A DNA stretch of 64,000 nt from Chrysopilus asiliformis (lineage: Eukaryota > Arthropoda > Insecta > Diptera > Rhagionidae). A program made the translations under genes and the position numbers. The DNA lies in contig OZ035962.1 of assembly GCA_964034945.1 (NCBI GenBank), forward strand, positions 28,720,943-28,784,942, in the 5' to 3' direction. Positions 22,814 to 34,327 of this stretch are shown here, one piece after another (position 1 is the stretch's first letter; the number at the start of each line of letters is the position of its first letter). The notes under the pieces were generated by a model. The model was not told where the DNA came from, did no database searches, and saw only the letters and a list, made by a program, of their open reading frames with translations.

Positions 22814-23042
22814 AATAAACAATCACTTGGAGGTGTTGACCGCCTCGTTGATCGCCTGGCGGCAACTCGAATGTGGACTGTCTGAATTTCATCTGGTGCT
22901 GGGCAAAGATCGTGGCACATTGAAAGGCCTCGAGGGTGCTTTAGATCGAGGCCAGACAACGTCTCTTGAACTTGCCCTAAATGTTAAGCAAGTGGCTAAG
23001 CTTTTGTCAGAGAAGGTCGATTGCAGCCATCAAGTTAATCAG
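22814..23042 (+). CDS. klar: klarsicht, coding exon 10
   Basis: 229 bases, phase 2 in and phase 0 out (residues 785-861). Acceptor TCGATTTTAG, donor AATCAG|GTACGA. The peptide INNHLEVLTASLIAWRQLEC and the following LALNVKQVAKLLSEKVDC complete the spectrin-like helical region just before the KASH exon. The next intron (4.66 kb) carries the giant palindrome. No exon for the lipid-droplet (LD) domain known from a fly Klar isoform could be seen there. Confidence 0.87.
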
Positions 23043-24796
23043 GTACGATGCGAATTCCAAGAAATTTCTTTTTTTTTTGTCTGTACACCTTCATTTCACA
23101 TAAATATTAATCAAATGAGAATCAGAAGAAGAAAAAAATCTCACGAGAAATTTAAAACGACAAAATCCGGCATATAATTAATCACACCATAAAGTAAAAA
23201 ATACTTGTCTTGTAGACCGGTTCATTTTGTAGGGTTTTTGCAGTGCATTTTAATTTTTTTTGTACATTTTCTGACAAAATACCTCTCGCCGATTGTACTT
23301 TCTATAGACCCACAATTCACAAGAACTCGAGTGTCTTCTGTAATGTTTTTATGCCGTTCGTCTTCTAAATACAAACAACATTGCAACATTGTTGCATTGA
23401 AATGTCTCTACCGCCTTCGTTTCTTCCTACAATTGTCAACATAAAATTCATACAGTTTGACATTAAACCGTTGTGACTTTTAATGCGTGGGATGAAATTA
23501 GATTTCAATCGTATTCCGCCTTTTATCCATGATCATCTCACGTTACGCAATTCATTAAATAAATGAAAGATTGGATAAACGTTTAGTTGAATTGCAGTTA
23601 AGATCATCTTTTAATGTTCAGATTAAGTTACTTTCATCAGATGGTGCGAGTGCGGCCAACGTGGCAATGTAATTTGGTTTGGTTGATAGTGGATGAAGGC
23701 TGATCGGTTTTAATTTGAAATCTGTCTTAAGTTCAGTGTAAATTATTAGATTTTTGTATAGGCGGTGACATGTGAGACTTTTGCGTTATTTAAATGAAAT
23801 TTGGTTTTGAAATTTAATGTCACGCACATTAAATTGCTGGTTGATTGGCGATGTTGTGTGATGAATTATGGATGTAAGAAATACCGATCTAATATTAATT
23901 TTGATGTTAGGTTTATGAATAAATTAAATATTTTTGTAATAAATTGAAATATGCTCAATAGGGCGGGTCGATTTGTTCGGGGTAAAAATTTTCACCAACG
24001 GGTATAGTATATTCTGATTCTACACTAAATTCTAAGAAAAAATGCAAAAGAAACCATAGGTCAAAAATGAATTTTGATGTCCCCAAAATTGGATTGAAAT
24101 TTCTCTTTTTAAATTATCGGGAAATGTATTTGTATTAGTTCGAATTTTTCGAAAACTATTTAACCAATCGACGTGCTGAGTACTACAAATAAAAGCTAAG
24201 GACATAATCTTTAAAATGGCGTTTATAATAATTTGATCGGAATTATAGTTTTGGGGAAATGGGGGTTTGATTAGAAAAAAAAATTTTTTTTTTGTGAGTT
24301 TTACACCAACTCAAACTCGACTTGTATGGAGCTTGGAAATCACTTTTGTTTAACTTTTTTCATTCGGATGTAGTTAGGGACCTAAAAAAATCGACCCGTA
24401 TTTTTTTGTTTGGGGTAGAAACGTTCGGTAGGCGGAGGGGGGGATTTCAAAGTCGGCGAAAAATCGACATGACAAAAACTTTAAAAATTTGTAACTTTTG
24501 AACGGCTTCACCGATTGAGATGATATTGAACATTTTGGAAAGGTAATTAAATTTCCTTTTCACAAAAAAATATTTGCTGACTCCCTCCCCCTCACCGTCA
24601 TATTGCAAAATTCAATTTAGTGACAAAATTTAAAATATCTCGAGAACGACATTTTTTTTCTGAATTTTTTTCTGTAAATACCTACCATTATACCACACAA
24701 ATTCGCTAAATAAATTTTGAGGGTAAATGCGTTTTTGATTTTTAAAAAAATTTCGAAAAAATCGAATACAAGAAAAATGTGTATATTTTACTGATT

Positions 24797-25350
24797 ATAC
24801 CCGTATGGTGAAACCAAAGGGTATATTAACTTTGCTTTACCGTTTGTAACGCCAAGATCCCGTCATCACACACAAAAATGAATTACACCAGTGTGTTTAG
24901 AATGATAAAAAAAATTGAATTTTGCATGTCCGTCCGTCTGTCTGTCCGTCTGTCTCTCTGTGGCGCGGATTGCGGGCGCACGAATTGAGCTAGAGACTTG
25001 AAATTTTGCGCAGATTCGTTTTTCGTAAAATGCGAGGCTAAGTTCGTTAATGGGCAAAAATGGACCATTAGGGGGGGCACCCCCCATACGAACGAAATCG
25101 TTTTTTGAGAATATCTCAAAAACAGTGCATCTTATCAAAAAAGTCCAAGAACAAAAGTTATTTAGGATAGGATTCTATATAAAACTCCCATATATCAAAA
25201 TCCGATTGGAATAAATTTTAAAAAATCTTTTTGGAAAGTTTGACTTCAAAGTGGAATGTTGGTACAACGGTTCGAATTTTGATACGAATATCACCATACG
25301 GGTCTCCAATGATTGCCAGATTGGCAATTATAGCTTTTGTTATGTTTTTC
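24797..25350 (-). repeat. ACCCGTATGGTGA dispersed repeat, copy B (left palindrome arm)
   Basis: Minus-strand copy of the family at 4499-5058, with the same end motifs, GGGGGGTGCCCCCC-like block, GCGCCCGCAATCCGCGCC core and CCGTCTGTCTGTC microsatellite. It is the mirror of copy C. Confidence 0.8.
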
Positions 25351-25750
25351 GATTGGTTTTTATGTTTTATGTACATAATACAGTTACGCGGTTAATTGAT
25401 CCAGCGTAATTCGAAACCGCGTAACTGGAGACTCAGGATTAGTGCAAAACAATACATGCCTATTATCGGTACGATTTTGGAGCAATTTTTATTATTTAAT
25501 TAATTAAAAATTTATTTAATTAATTAAAAATTTATTAAATTAATTAAAAATTTATTTAAAAATGAAAAATTTGTTTAAAAATTAAAAATTAATTATTTAA
25601 AACGAAAATATTGTAATTATAGATGAATGTAATTTATATAAAAAAGATAATAGGCATGTATTGTTTTGCACTAATCCTGAGTCTCCAGTTACGCGGTTTC
25701 GAATTACGCTGGATCAATTAACCGCGTAACTGTATTATGTACATAAAACA

Positions 25751-26319
25751 TAAAAACCAATCGAAAAACATAACAAAAGCTATAATTGCTAATCTGGCAA
25801 TCATTGGAGACCCGTATGGTGATATTCGTATCAAAATTCGAACCGTTGTACCAACATTCCACTTTGAAGTCAAACTTTCCAAAAAGATTTTTTAAAATTT
25901 ATTCCAATCGGATTTTGATATATGGGAGTTTTATGTAGAATCATATCCTAAATAACTTTTGTTCTTGGACTTTTTTGATAAGATGCACTGTTTTTGAGAT
26001 ATTCTCAAAAAACGATTTCGTTCGTATGGGGGGTGCCCCCCCTAATGGTCCATTTTTGCCCATTAACGAACTTAGCCTCGCATTTTACGAAAAACGAATC
26101 TGCGCAAAATTTCAAGTCTCTAGCTCAATTCGTGCGCCCGCAATCCGCGCCACAGAGAGACAGACGGACAGACAGACGGACGGACATGCAAAATTCAATT
26201 TTTTTTATCATTCTAAACACACTGGTGTAATTCATTTTTGTGTGTGATGACGGGATCTTGGCGTTACAAACGGTAAAGCAAAGTTAATATACCCTTTGGT
26301 TTCACCATACGGGTATAAT
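25751..26319 (+). repeat. ACCCGTATGGTGA dispersed repeat, copy C (right palindrome arm)
   Basis: Plus-strand copy, essentially identical to copy B because it lies in the opposite arm of the palindrome. Its open frames (about 90 and 78 residues) are identical to those of B for the same reason and should not be taken as genes. Confidence 0.8.
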
Positions 26320-27704
26320 CAGTAAAATATACACATTTTTCTTGTATTCGATTTTTTCGAAATTTTTTTAAAAATCAAAAACGCATTTACCCTCAAAATT
26401 TATTTAGCGAATTTGTGTGGTATAATGGTAGGTATTTACAGAAAAAAATTCAGAAAAAAAAATGTCGTTCTCGAGATATTTTAAATTTTGTCACTAAATT
26501 GAATTTTGCAATATGACGGTGAGGGGGAGGGAGTCAGCAAATATTTTTTTGTGAAAAGGAAATTTAATTACCTTTCCAAAATGTTCAATATCATCTCAAT
26601 CGGTGAAGCCGTTCAAAAGTTACAAATTTTTAAAGTTTTTGTCATGTCGATTTTTCGCCGACTTTGAAATCCCCCCCTCCGCCTACCGAACGTTTCTACC
26701 CCAAACAAAAAAATACGGGTCGATTTTTTTAGGTCCCTAACTACATCCGAATGAAAAAAGTTAAACAAAAGTGATTTCCAAGCTCCATACAAGTCGAGTT
26801 TGAGTTGGTGTAAAACTCACAAAAAAAAAATTTTTTTTTCTAATCAAACCCCCATTTCCCCAAAACTATAATTCCGATCAAATTATTATAAACGCCATTT
26901 TAAAGATTATGTCCTTAGCTTTTATTTGTAGTACTCAGCACGTCGATTGGTTAAATAGTTTTCGAAAAATTCGAACTAATACAAATACATTTCCCGATAA
27001 TTTAAAAAGAGAAATTTCAATCCAATTTTGGGGACATCAAAATTCATTTTTGACCTATGGTTTCTTTTGCATTTTTTCTTAGAATTTAGTGTAGAATCAG
27101 AATATGCTATACCCCTTGGTCGAAAAAAAATCGACCCGCCCTAATGCTCAAGTTAAACAAACATTTGTGGTAATTTCTTCTTTATAAATTCAAAATCTCT
27201 TCGGTGGTCTAGAATACAGCAGGCGAAGGGGTTGACGGATACCATGTGGAAGTAATGGGTGATTTAAAACAATTAAAAACTTCATCAAGAAAATTATTTC
27301 TAGAGTCTTTTAACTCGAGAACTACTCGACCGACTGTGCCAAATTTTGGGTTAAAAAAAGATTTTTTTTCACAAATCATTTATTTCCCGTTTCCGCTCTA
27401 GAATTTTTCACAGGAAAAAAGCCTTTTGTGAAAATTTCACGTAAGATGTGATATTGTCACATTTTAATAAAACCTGCTTGAGGTTTTTTCAAATAGATTT
27501 TATTCAAATCAATATCAAATGAATCAAATTAAATTCATTGCACAATTAACCGCAATATATTATTCTGTCGTACCTAAGTTTCTCCAATTTCAGTTCTCAT
27601 TATTTCCACATTTTTCCATTTGTACCGAATTGTGTATGAAATTCTACTATTATCACATTTCATTGATTTTTTCTACTTATTAAATTTTTTTTAATACATT
27701 TTAG

Positions 27705-28463
27705 GCAACAACATCATCATCAGATGTTAGCGAAATAAACAAGATCGTCTCAGCGAATTTCAATGCGATGATCACCTCATCGAATGGATCGCTCTCGGAC
27801 AGTGGAATCTCAGATGGAGGCGCCACATCCGACGGTGGATTGTCGGAGAGAGAACGTCGTCTTGGCGTATTGCGTCGTCTTGCCAAGCAATTGGAAAACG
27901 CTTTAGCTCCAGGCAGCGACGCCCTGAAATCGATCGCCGCTCGCATGGAAGCCGCCGAATCAGAATTAAAAACGCTACAAAATACCTGCCGGGAATTGAT
28001 CGTGCGAACTGCGGTCTCCCAACGCAAGAAAACGCAAGCTGTTCTATCCTTTGCCGATGTCGCGATCCCAGTGAAATCCTCGCCGAAGTCCAAAAAGACA
28101 CCAGCTTCAAAGCGAAAGAACAACAAGCGAGTGAAGGCGGTGACAGCCAATGGCTCGGCTGGTGGCGCTCGAAATCACAAGAAGACCACCAAGAAAATTG
28201 TGGTTTCGTCCCCAGACTCTGGTGATCCAGACGATGATCCAAAAGATGAAATTTTGGAGATAAATTGCTCAGACGATGATATTGGTGCGAAGGACGGATG
28301 GGTTAGAAGGGTTGCTAGAATCGCCCTTCCTGTGCAGTTGGCATTGTTAACGCTTTTCTGTGCCGCTTGTCTAATGGAGCCCCACTGCTGCGATAATTTG
28401 AACAATTTGTCGATGAGTTTTACGCCACAGCTGCGATATGTTCGTGGCCCGCCTCCGATTTGA
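27705..28463 (+). CDS. klar: klarsicht, last coding exon with KASH domain
   Basis: 252 codons plus TGA (residues 862-1113). Acceptor ACATTTTAG. Order: Ser/Gly-rich linker; helical segment with RRLGVLRRLAKQLENAL; basic stretch (KSSPKSKKTPASKRKNNKR); acidic stretch; then the KASH domain, residues 1060-1113. KASH begins WVRRVARIALPVQLALLTLF, a single transmembrane helix, and ends in a lumenal tail finishing PPPI. A cysteine sits 23 residues before the final residue, the position used by other KASH peptides for a disulfide with SUN proteins. The protein therefore should sit in the outer nuclear membrane, bound to a SUN protein (Klaroid in flies), and couple the nucleus to the microtubule motors. 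Minus-strand open frames here are shadows. Confidence 0.95.
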   Translation, partial: ATTSSSDVSEINKIVSANFNAMITSSNGSLSDSGISDGGATSDGGLSERERRLGVLRRLAKQLENALAPGSDALKSIAARMEAAESELKTLQNTCRELIVRTAVSQRKKTQAVLSFADVAIPVKSSPKSKKTPASKRKNNKRVKAVTANGSAGGARNHKKTTKKIVVSSPDSGDPDDDPKDEILEINCSDDDIGAKDGWVRRVARIALPVQLALLTLFCAACLMEPHCCDNLNNLSMSFTPQLRYVRGPPPI

Positions 28464-30720
28464 GGAGATTCCGAGCAACATGACAGGCTCTTCCCGGGAA
28501 GGCCTTGCGTCTGTTTCTGAATCACACGGCGTTTAGTTAGTACTCAGTCAGTTTCGTATACTGCGCGTGCATGTGTGACATATTTTTGTCTAAATCCAGT
28601 GAAATGCTCACCTGAAAACTAATTAAAGTTTACACCGATTGAAGATTTACGTAGTTTTCATAGTTAAGCATTTTACTAAAATGTTGGGAGGGGGATTTTT
28701 TTTTTTTTTTTGAAAATGATCGTTTGATTAATGTTGGATAGGGGATGAGAAATATTTATGGTTGTGTATGTGGGAACCGTCCCTGTGAATTTCATTAACT
28801 TTTGCCGTTCACATACATTTTAACAAAACATATCCCATCCAATATTAATACACTCAGGATCGGCTACAGATTCAGTTTTCATCAACATAAGAAGTTCATC
28901 CTAGCGATGATTTATTAGAATGTTTCATTCGTTCGTTTATGATTAAAGTAAGATCTAGCGGTTAAAATTTTTTTTAAATTAAGCTGATTTTTGAATGGCA
29001 AGTAGAAGTGAGTCGTAGAAAGAGAATTTTCTTGAAAGAAAAGAGTAAAGATATCACTATTTTTAAGATCGCAATTGAATTATTTTTTTAATATCGATGG
29101 ATTCATTTTAAAACGTTTACTTCTAAGGATTGTATTTTACTACTTACAAAACTAAGTATGAGGAAATTACTAGAATGAGAACAGAATTGAATATAAAGCA
29201 ATCGAAATTGCTTTATTGGAGATTTTTTTTGTGATTTCTGAAAATTTTGTGCCTATTAGATAGGGAGAAATTGAAGGGAATAAAATGATTTGAGCGAACA
29301 GCTGGGATTTGAGTTTTTGTTTTTTACTTAATTTGCTCAATTTTTCTCGAGCGACAACGTTAAGCAACGATTGAAAGTATTTACTTAAACCAGAGACAAT
29401 AAAACATTTGCGCATGTTGTCCCTGTTATCCCACTTAAATCGCGCTTTACACAGATCTGCATTATTTCTTACAGTTAGTCTAATAAGCTACGTAAATGTA
29501 CCTTAAATCATAAGTCTTTCCATATCATTGGGGTTCGATCATAAAACGAAACTTTTATTTTTCATTTCGGTTATGGGGAATTATTAGCTATACTATCAGT
29601 TTTCTAAGTATCTTATCATAATATTGAAATAAATCAAATATAAAACACGAGAATTAAGTTTGCTAATAAGTCCAGCGTAACACTAATTTACTATAAAATT
29701 TATCAGTTCTATTTAAACTAGAAATCTGCTTAAAAAACTGTTTTCAAAAACAAAAGCTGAGAGATGAAATGAAAAAATCCATTCAAAGGACCTCAATTGA
29801 CCGTGCCTAATTAAAAGAAAAGACTTTAGACAAAAAATACAAGCAAATGAAACTCTCCTAGTCCTTTCTAGCTTGAAAAACTATTTTTTAGAAAAACTAC
29901 AAATCTATAAAACAAATCACATTTTGATTAATTGTTGATTAGGAGATAATTGAATGGAAAACATTTTAAAAAACACACATTATTTTTAGCAATAAATTAA
30001 TTGATGTCGATGTATTTTTTTAAAATAAAAAAACAACAACATGAAACTGCCTTAAAAAGGAACAACAAATTTTGAATAAAGGGAAAATAGCTGAAAATTG
30101 AAAATTCATTCACATGCTATGAACCTTTTTTTATGTAACAAACAAACAACATCAATAGGAAACAAAAGAATTTTTTATTTGTTCTTTTTTTATTAAACAA
30201 GAATTTATAATGACGAAGACTTAAGGTTAACACGTTAGTTTTTACTTCTATTACATTAATAGATGATACGCTTAATATTTTTTTTTGGTATTTTTAATAC
30301 ATAATTTTTTTTGTCGTTTTATTATTAAATGAATTTCTACATTTAAAGTAAAATAGTTAAAACAAGAAAGAATATATAAAAAAACAAAAGAAAAATCAAA
30401 GTAACATAATGAAAATCAAACAAAAAAATAAAAATAAAAAGAAAAGTTTTTGAGAAAAAAAAATCTAAACTTAAACATTGGGAATGATTTATAACAATTT
30501 GGTGAAATTATATTAACAAATTTCGCTTATTGCGAGATAGTATTGTTTATTGAAGTGGTATAATTATACAAAACTAATATAAATTTGACGAAAAAAATAA
30601 ACATATTTTTTTGGGAATCAATAAAAATATTTTCAGAGAAAAACTAAATGATTTTGTTTTATTTATTTTAAAAAAATGGAATATTAAAAAAGCCACGTTG
30701 TTCCTTGGCTGCTACACTGT
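28464..30720 (+). other. klar: klar 3' UTR and downstream flank
   Basis: Follows the klar TGA. Very AT-rich with long A and T runs; several AATAAA-type signals (for example in GAAATAAATC near 29627 and AAAATAAACA near 30595), so the 3' end cannot be placed. No coding sequence recognised; the minus-strand open frame at 29170-29415 has no support. Confidence 0.5.
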
Positions 30721-30943
30721 TTAACACGTTCGTGATATCGTGTACCACTGGTGGTACATGTACAGTTTTTTAAAACCGCGCGAGTAAATAGTGCGGTAGT
30801 TTTTTTGTGGAAGTAATATAAAAACACGCACCGTGTACCACCGATAGCGCACAACCGCCAGAAAACAAATCGCTAGTGTACCACCCGTGGTACGGGTTCA
30901 AATGTAAAAAAAGTTGAAAAAGCAAATGTCACGAACGTGTTAA
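30721..30943. mobile_element. piggyBac-like MITE (TTAA-flanked)
   Basis: TTAACACGTTCGTGA at the left and TCACGAACGTGTTAA at the right, perfect 15-bp inverse ends including TTAA. 223 bp. Its interior holds three small GTACCACNNGTGGTAC-like palindromes. Ends of the TTAACACGTT type are well known among piggyBac-related elements. Confidence 0.8.
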
Positions 30944-31082
30944 CACCATCTTATTCATTAACCCATTAATGCCCGCTGTACTCAAACGAGTGCACCGGAT
31001 ATATCTATGATAATAAGTTAAAATAGCTTAAGTGATTTCCAGGCAAAATCAAACTGATCTGAATTTGTATTTACAAACAGGG

Positions 31083-31745
31083 GCCTTATTCTAGAACTCG
31101 TACCGAGTAAAATATTTGCCGAGTGCGACAAAAACGAATTCTTGAACTCGGAAACGAGCGATTTCTTGCGAATAAATACTTGGTAACGTTAAGCCTGCCG
31201 AGTGAGGTTGGAATTTGACTCTGAAAATATCTTTTGCCAAACTAAATAGCTTTCTGAATCTGAAAAAGATTATTTATACAATAAATTTCACATTTCAAAC
31301 ATATGCCACAAAACTTACAATGCGTTTGGTAATGATAATGGATTTTATTTGTCTCTAATTTCTTTGTAACGAGCACGGATATTTTTTTCATTACAATCAC
31401 TATCGTCAGACAAAAAAGCTGCTATAATTTCCATCGTAAAAGAAATCGTATTCAAAAATTTGCACTGCTTCGCAAAATCAAACTTCTATCAATATTTTTC
31501 CGCTAAGATTTCAGAAATTCGCAACCATATTCTCCATACATCGGAATTTCTTCCTTATGTAAAACAAGTAAAGGATGTTTTCACTTTCCACGAACAACAA
31601 TTTGCTAAGTGAAGTTGGGCACATTTCAACAATTTCACATACAATTTCATTTTTGTGGTGGCAACACATTTGGTCGTACTCGGAACGAGTTCAAGAATCG
31701 AACTTTATGCGAGTAACACATACGAACCGAGTTCGAGAATAAGGC
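31083..31745. mobile_element. MITE with GCCTTATTCT ends, nested
   Basis: GCCTTATTCTAGAACTCG at the left versus the inverse of GCCTTATTCTCGAACTCGG at the right (CGAGTTCGAGAATAAGGC). Further CTCGGNACGAG words near each end continue the match imperfectly. 663 bp, no transposase seen. Confidence 0.6.
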
Positions 31746-31750
31746 ACCAG

Positions 31751-31922
31751 GAGTGATATTCCGTAACTTGTTTCAAGCGTTTGTTTCGAGTTAGAAGAAC
31801 AAGAAGTATTCGCTGTCTCTGTTTTGATCGAAATAAATGACAGAGAGAAACCGAGATAGCAAATACCACTTTTTCTTCTAACTCGAAACAAACGCTTGAA
31901 TCAAGTTACGGAATACCACTCT
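31751..31922. mobile_element. hairpin MITE with long inverted arms, nested
   Basis: Left arm GGAGTGATATTCCGTAACTT then AAGCGTTTGTTTCGAGTTAG; the right arm is the inverse with a few changes. Arms extend to about 70 bp around a short centre containing AAATAAATGACAGAG. It directly abuts the previous MITE. Confidence 0.7.
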
Positions 31923-32092
31923 AGATCACTTTAGCTTTGCCTGAAAATCGACTCAAGTTACTCGTACTTTAACTTATTACCACAGATTTATGTACAATTT
32001 TTTTTTTCAGAATTTTCTTCTTATTTTGTTTATTTTATAAGTTTTTGTGTTAAAAATATTCAGTGGTTTTCTCATGGGCATTAATGGGTTAA

Positions 32093-33489
32093 GCTACATC
32101 CCCGGTAAGTATTGTTTTCATAATTTTTTGAAAAAATACGATTCGTTGAAAATTTCTCGAAAACTATGCGCTCTTGGGTAAAAATGAATAAAATAAAATT
32201 TAAACTATATAAAATTTTCTACACTTTTTGCTTTAATTGTATTTCGTATTTTAAACAGTTTTTGAAGTATTTAAAAAAAATGTTTGTTTTTTACATATTC
32301 GTTCCGAAACTAAATATTGCAGAGCAAAGTTTAGTGTTGATCACAACTAATAGTTTTTCTTATTTTCTTTTTAAAATAATGAAGTTTGTCTAGCTAGCTA
32401 GCTGAATAAACAAGTTGCTGCAATTACTACATACACTTGAACCAGCAACATGTTGGTATGATTCAGAAACATGTTTCATGGTCAAAAACTAATTATTTTA
32501 TATAGAACCTTTTTTTGGCTAAAGTTTAGTTTAGCGACAATGACGCTAATTAATTTTGTAATTAAAACAGCGTCAGCAGTCATTTCAAACCACTTTTTTG
32601 AGGTTTGCGACCCCAAATTGTGCTAGTAAAAGTAGTTTTGTTGCAAAATTCCACTTTTTTCGATGGGGTATAAATCGAAGGGTGAGGAGGGAACCCTATC
32701 ATGCTATATATTTTTGGAATGTACTCTTCAATACCTTTCATTTGAGGTACCACACACTCCCCTACCACCCCCAGATAAAAGTTTCATGCAAAGTTTAGGG
32801 ACCCCTGGAGGGGGCAAGGGGGGCGAGCGACGGCTAAAAATAACCATTTTGGATAGGGGATGCTCCCCCTCTATACAGGAAAAATTTGTGGCGTTATTGT
32901 CGCTAAAGTGAGCTCTTGCCCTTTTTTAGAATGCAATATTTTCACTTTCAATTGGAAAATCTGGGATGGAATCGCGTACGGTGACAAGTAATAGTGACTG
33001 TCAACCGGAAGTTTTGCAAATTTTTTTTTTTGCGAAAGTTTTGCAAATTTTAATCAAAATTGAATCACAAAGCGATAGTACTCGTATAGTTGTTGATTTT
33101 TTTGGAGTATTTTGCTTTTATCAAAACCATTTCTGTTCGAGTACCTAGATTTAATTATGGCCACAATTGGATAATATAATGAAATAAATTTTTGAAGGAA
33201 ACAATGCGGAATTTCTTTTTTTTATATTCAATGTCGAACCTCATTAAACCAACACATTGAATCTCTGTTAGTGACTTGACCGCGAAGGATGCGGACAGGG
33301 AGGAAAGTTCATATTTCTGTATTTAAGTCAACTGAATCATCTTGTTCTATTCGTGAATCCTACTGAAGAGTAAATATTTATTTTTTCATTGAAATTTTTA
33401 TGACTTTTTTGTGAGGTACTGGTTAGGTTCTAGAATCAATTCTAAATGTTCTAGAATCAATTCTAAATGTTCTATATAGAATCAATTCT
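32093..33489. other. intergenic, no gene seen
   Basis: AT-rich, with a GC-richer block at 32585-32910 (GGAGGGGGCAAGGGGGGCGAG, TACCACACACTCCCC) that looks like a repeat tail but has no second copy here. 33424-33492 repeats TCTAGAATCAATTCTAAATGT about three times. Confidence 0.4.
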
Positions 33490-33950
33490 AACACCGTGTC
33501 TTCATTTGGGATTTTTCATCGCAGAGATTTTTGATTGACCAATCAGAGCTCGAGTTGACGGCGATAAAAAATCCCAGAGATAAATTTCACGAAATCTTGC
33601 AATTGCAAAATTTCTTGGAATTTCCCAATTCAAGATGGCGGAATCTCAATTCTCCCGACAAGTAGTTGCGAAAAAACCTAATTTTTACAAACAATACGAT
33701 ACAAAAAGCCTTGGAAGAGAATATATAACATTAAGAGGTTTTTCTTTTCGTCTGTTCTTTTGTTTCAGCCTTTTCAATTTCACGTATTGCATTAATTGCG
33801 AGAGCGGCGACTAGGTTTTCTTTTCTTCGCCATTTTGAGTACTAAAATTTCAAGAGATTTTCGGCCCAGCTGTCAAAAAAATCTCATTGCGGTGAGATAT
33901 TTCTTGGGATGAAAAATTGTTAATCAAGACGCATTGTTAATGTCAATTCT
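33490..33950. mobile_element. candidate TIR element
   Basis: AACACCGTGTCTTC and GGGATTTTTCATC at the left are matched imperfectly by GATGAAAAAT and AAGACGCATTGTT at the right. TCAATTCTA flanks both sides, but on the right it is four bases away, and the left flank is itself a repeat of that word, so the duplication may be chance. Confidence 0.35.
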
Positions 33951-34327
33951 AATTTCGTTTTTTGCCCGTGAGACTTTGTTATTATTTTGTTATTTTTAGA
34001 CTTTGTTAGGTATTATTGTTATTTCTATTAGAAATAATTTCAATAGAAGCAAAATACTCCAGATGACCTAAAAGCCCAAATTTTTACATAGTGAATATTT
34101 GTTTTTATATGTATGAATTTATAAAATGAATTTATTTGTCAATTTTTTTAAAATTACACCTTTAGATTTGAATAAAGAATTTAAGCCACTATTTTTTTCT
34201 TAAAAACTAATACAAATGTTTAAATTAAAATTGTGTAAAAAATGCTTGTAACTACAATTTGATCAAAAATTCGCAATTTTTTTTATCATTCTTCCTGCAA
34301 CGAAAAGGTTCGAAGGCAAAAAAAGAA

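Larger units (their letters stand above)
23951..27151. mobile_element. giant foldback element with hAT-type 8-bp target duplication
   Basis: The element runs 23959-27143. ATGCTCAA stands on both sides (23951-23958 and 27144-27151) and fits the hAT preference nTnnnnAn. Ends are TAGGGCGGGTCGATTT. Arms 23959-25467 (1509 bp) and 25646-27143 (1498 bp) are near-identical inverse copies; I see single-base differences only, except in the outer 50 bp, where they diverge. The 178-bp spacer is AT-rich with TTAATTAATTAAAAATTTA repeats. No transposase is encoded. Each arm carries a copy of the ACCCGTATGGTGA repeat. Confidence 0.9.
23043..27704 (+). other. klar: klar intron 10
   Basis: 4.66-kb intron, two thirds of it the palindromic element at 23959-27143. 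Outside the palindrome, 23043-23950 and 27152-27704 are AT-rich; 27290-27350 has a CTCGACCGACTGTGCCAAATTT repeat-tail motif. No exon found. Confidence 0.6.
30958..32092. mobile_element. piggyBac-like element (TTAA-flanked) carrying nested elements
   Basis: TTAACCCATTAATGCCC at 30958 and GGGCATTAATGGGTTAA ending at 32092 are a perfect 17-bp inverse pair with TTAA at both borders. It begins only 14 bp after the previous TTAA element. About 840 of its 1135 bp are two further elements (31083-31745 and 31751-31922), so the original was roughly 300 bp. Confidence 0.8.

Noticed and set aside
24866..26247. Identical 90- and 78-codon frames on opposite strands
   Set aside because: They lie in the two arms of the palindrome and in a dispersed repeat; identity follows from the inverted copy, not from a gene family.
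27701..28525. Minus-strand frames of 149, 156 and 116 codons over the KASH exon
   Set aside because: GC-richer coding DNA gives long antisense frames; the plus-strand reading ends in a clear KASH tail.
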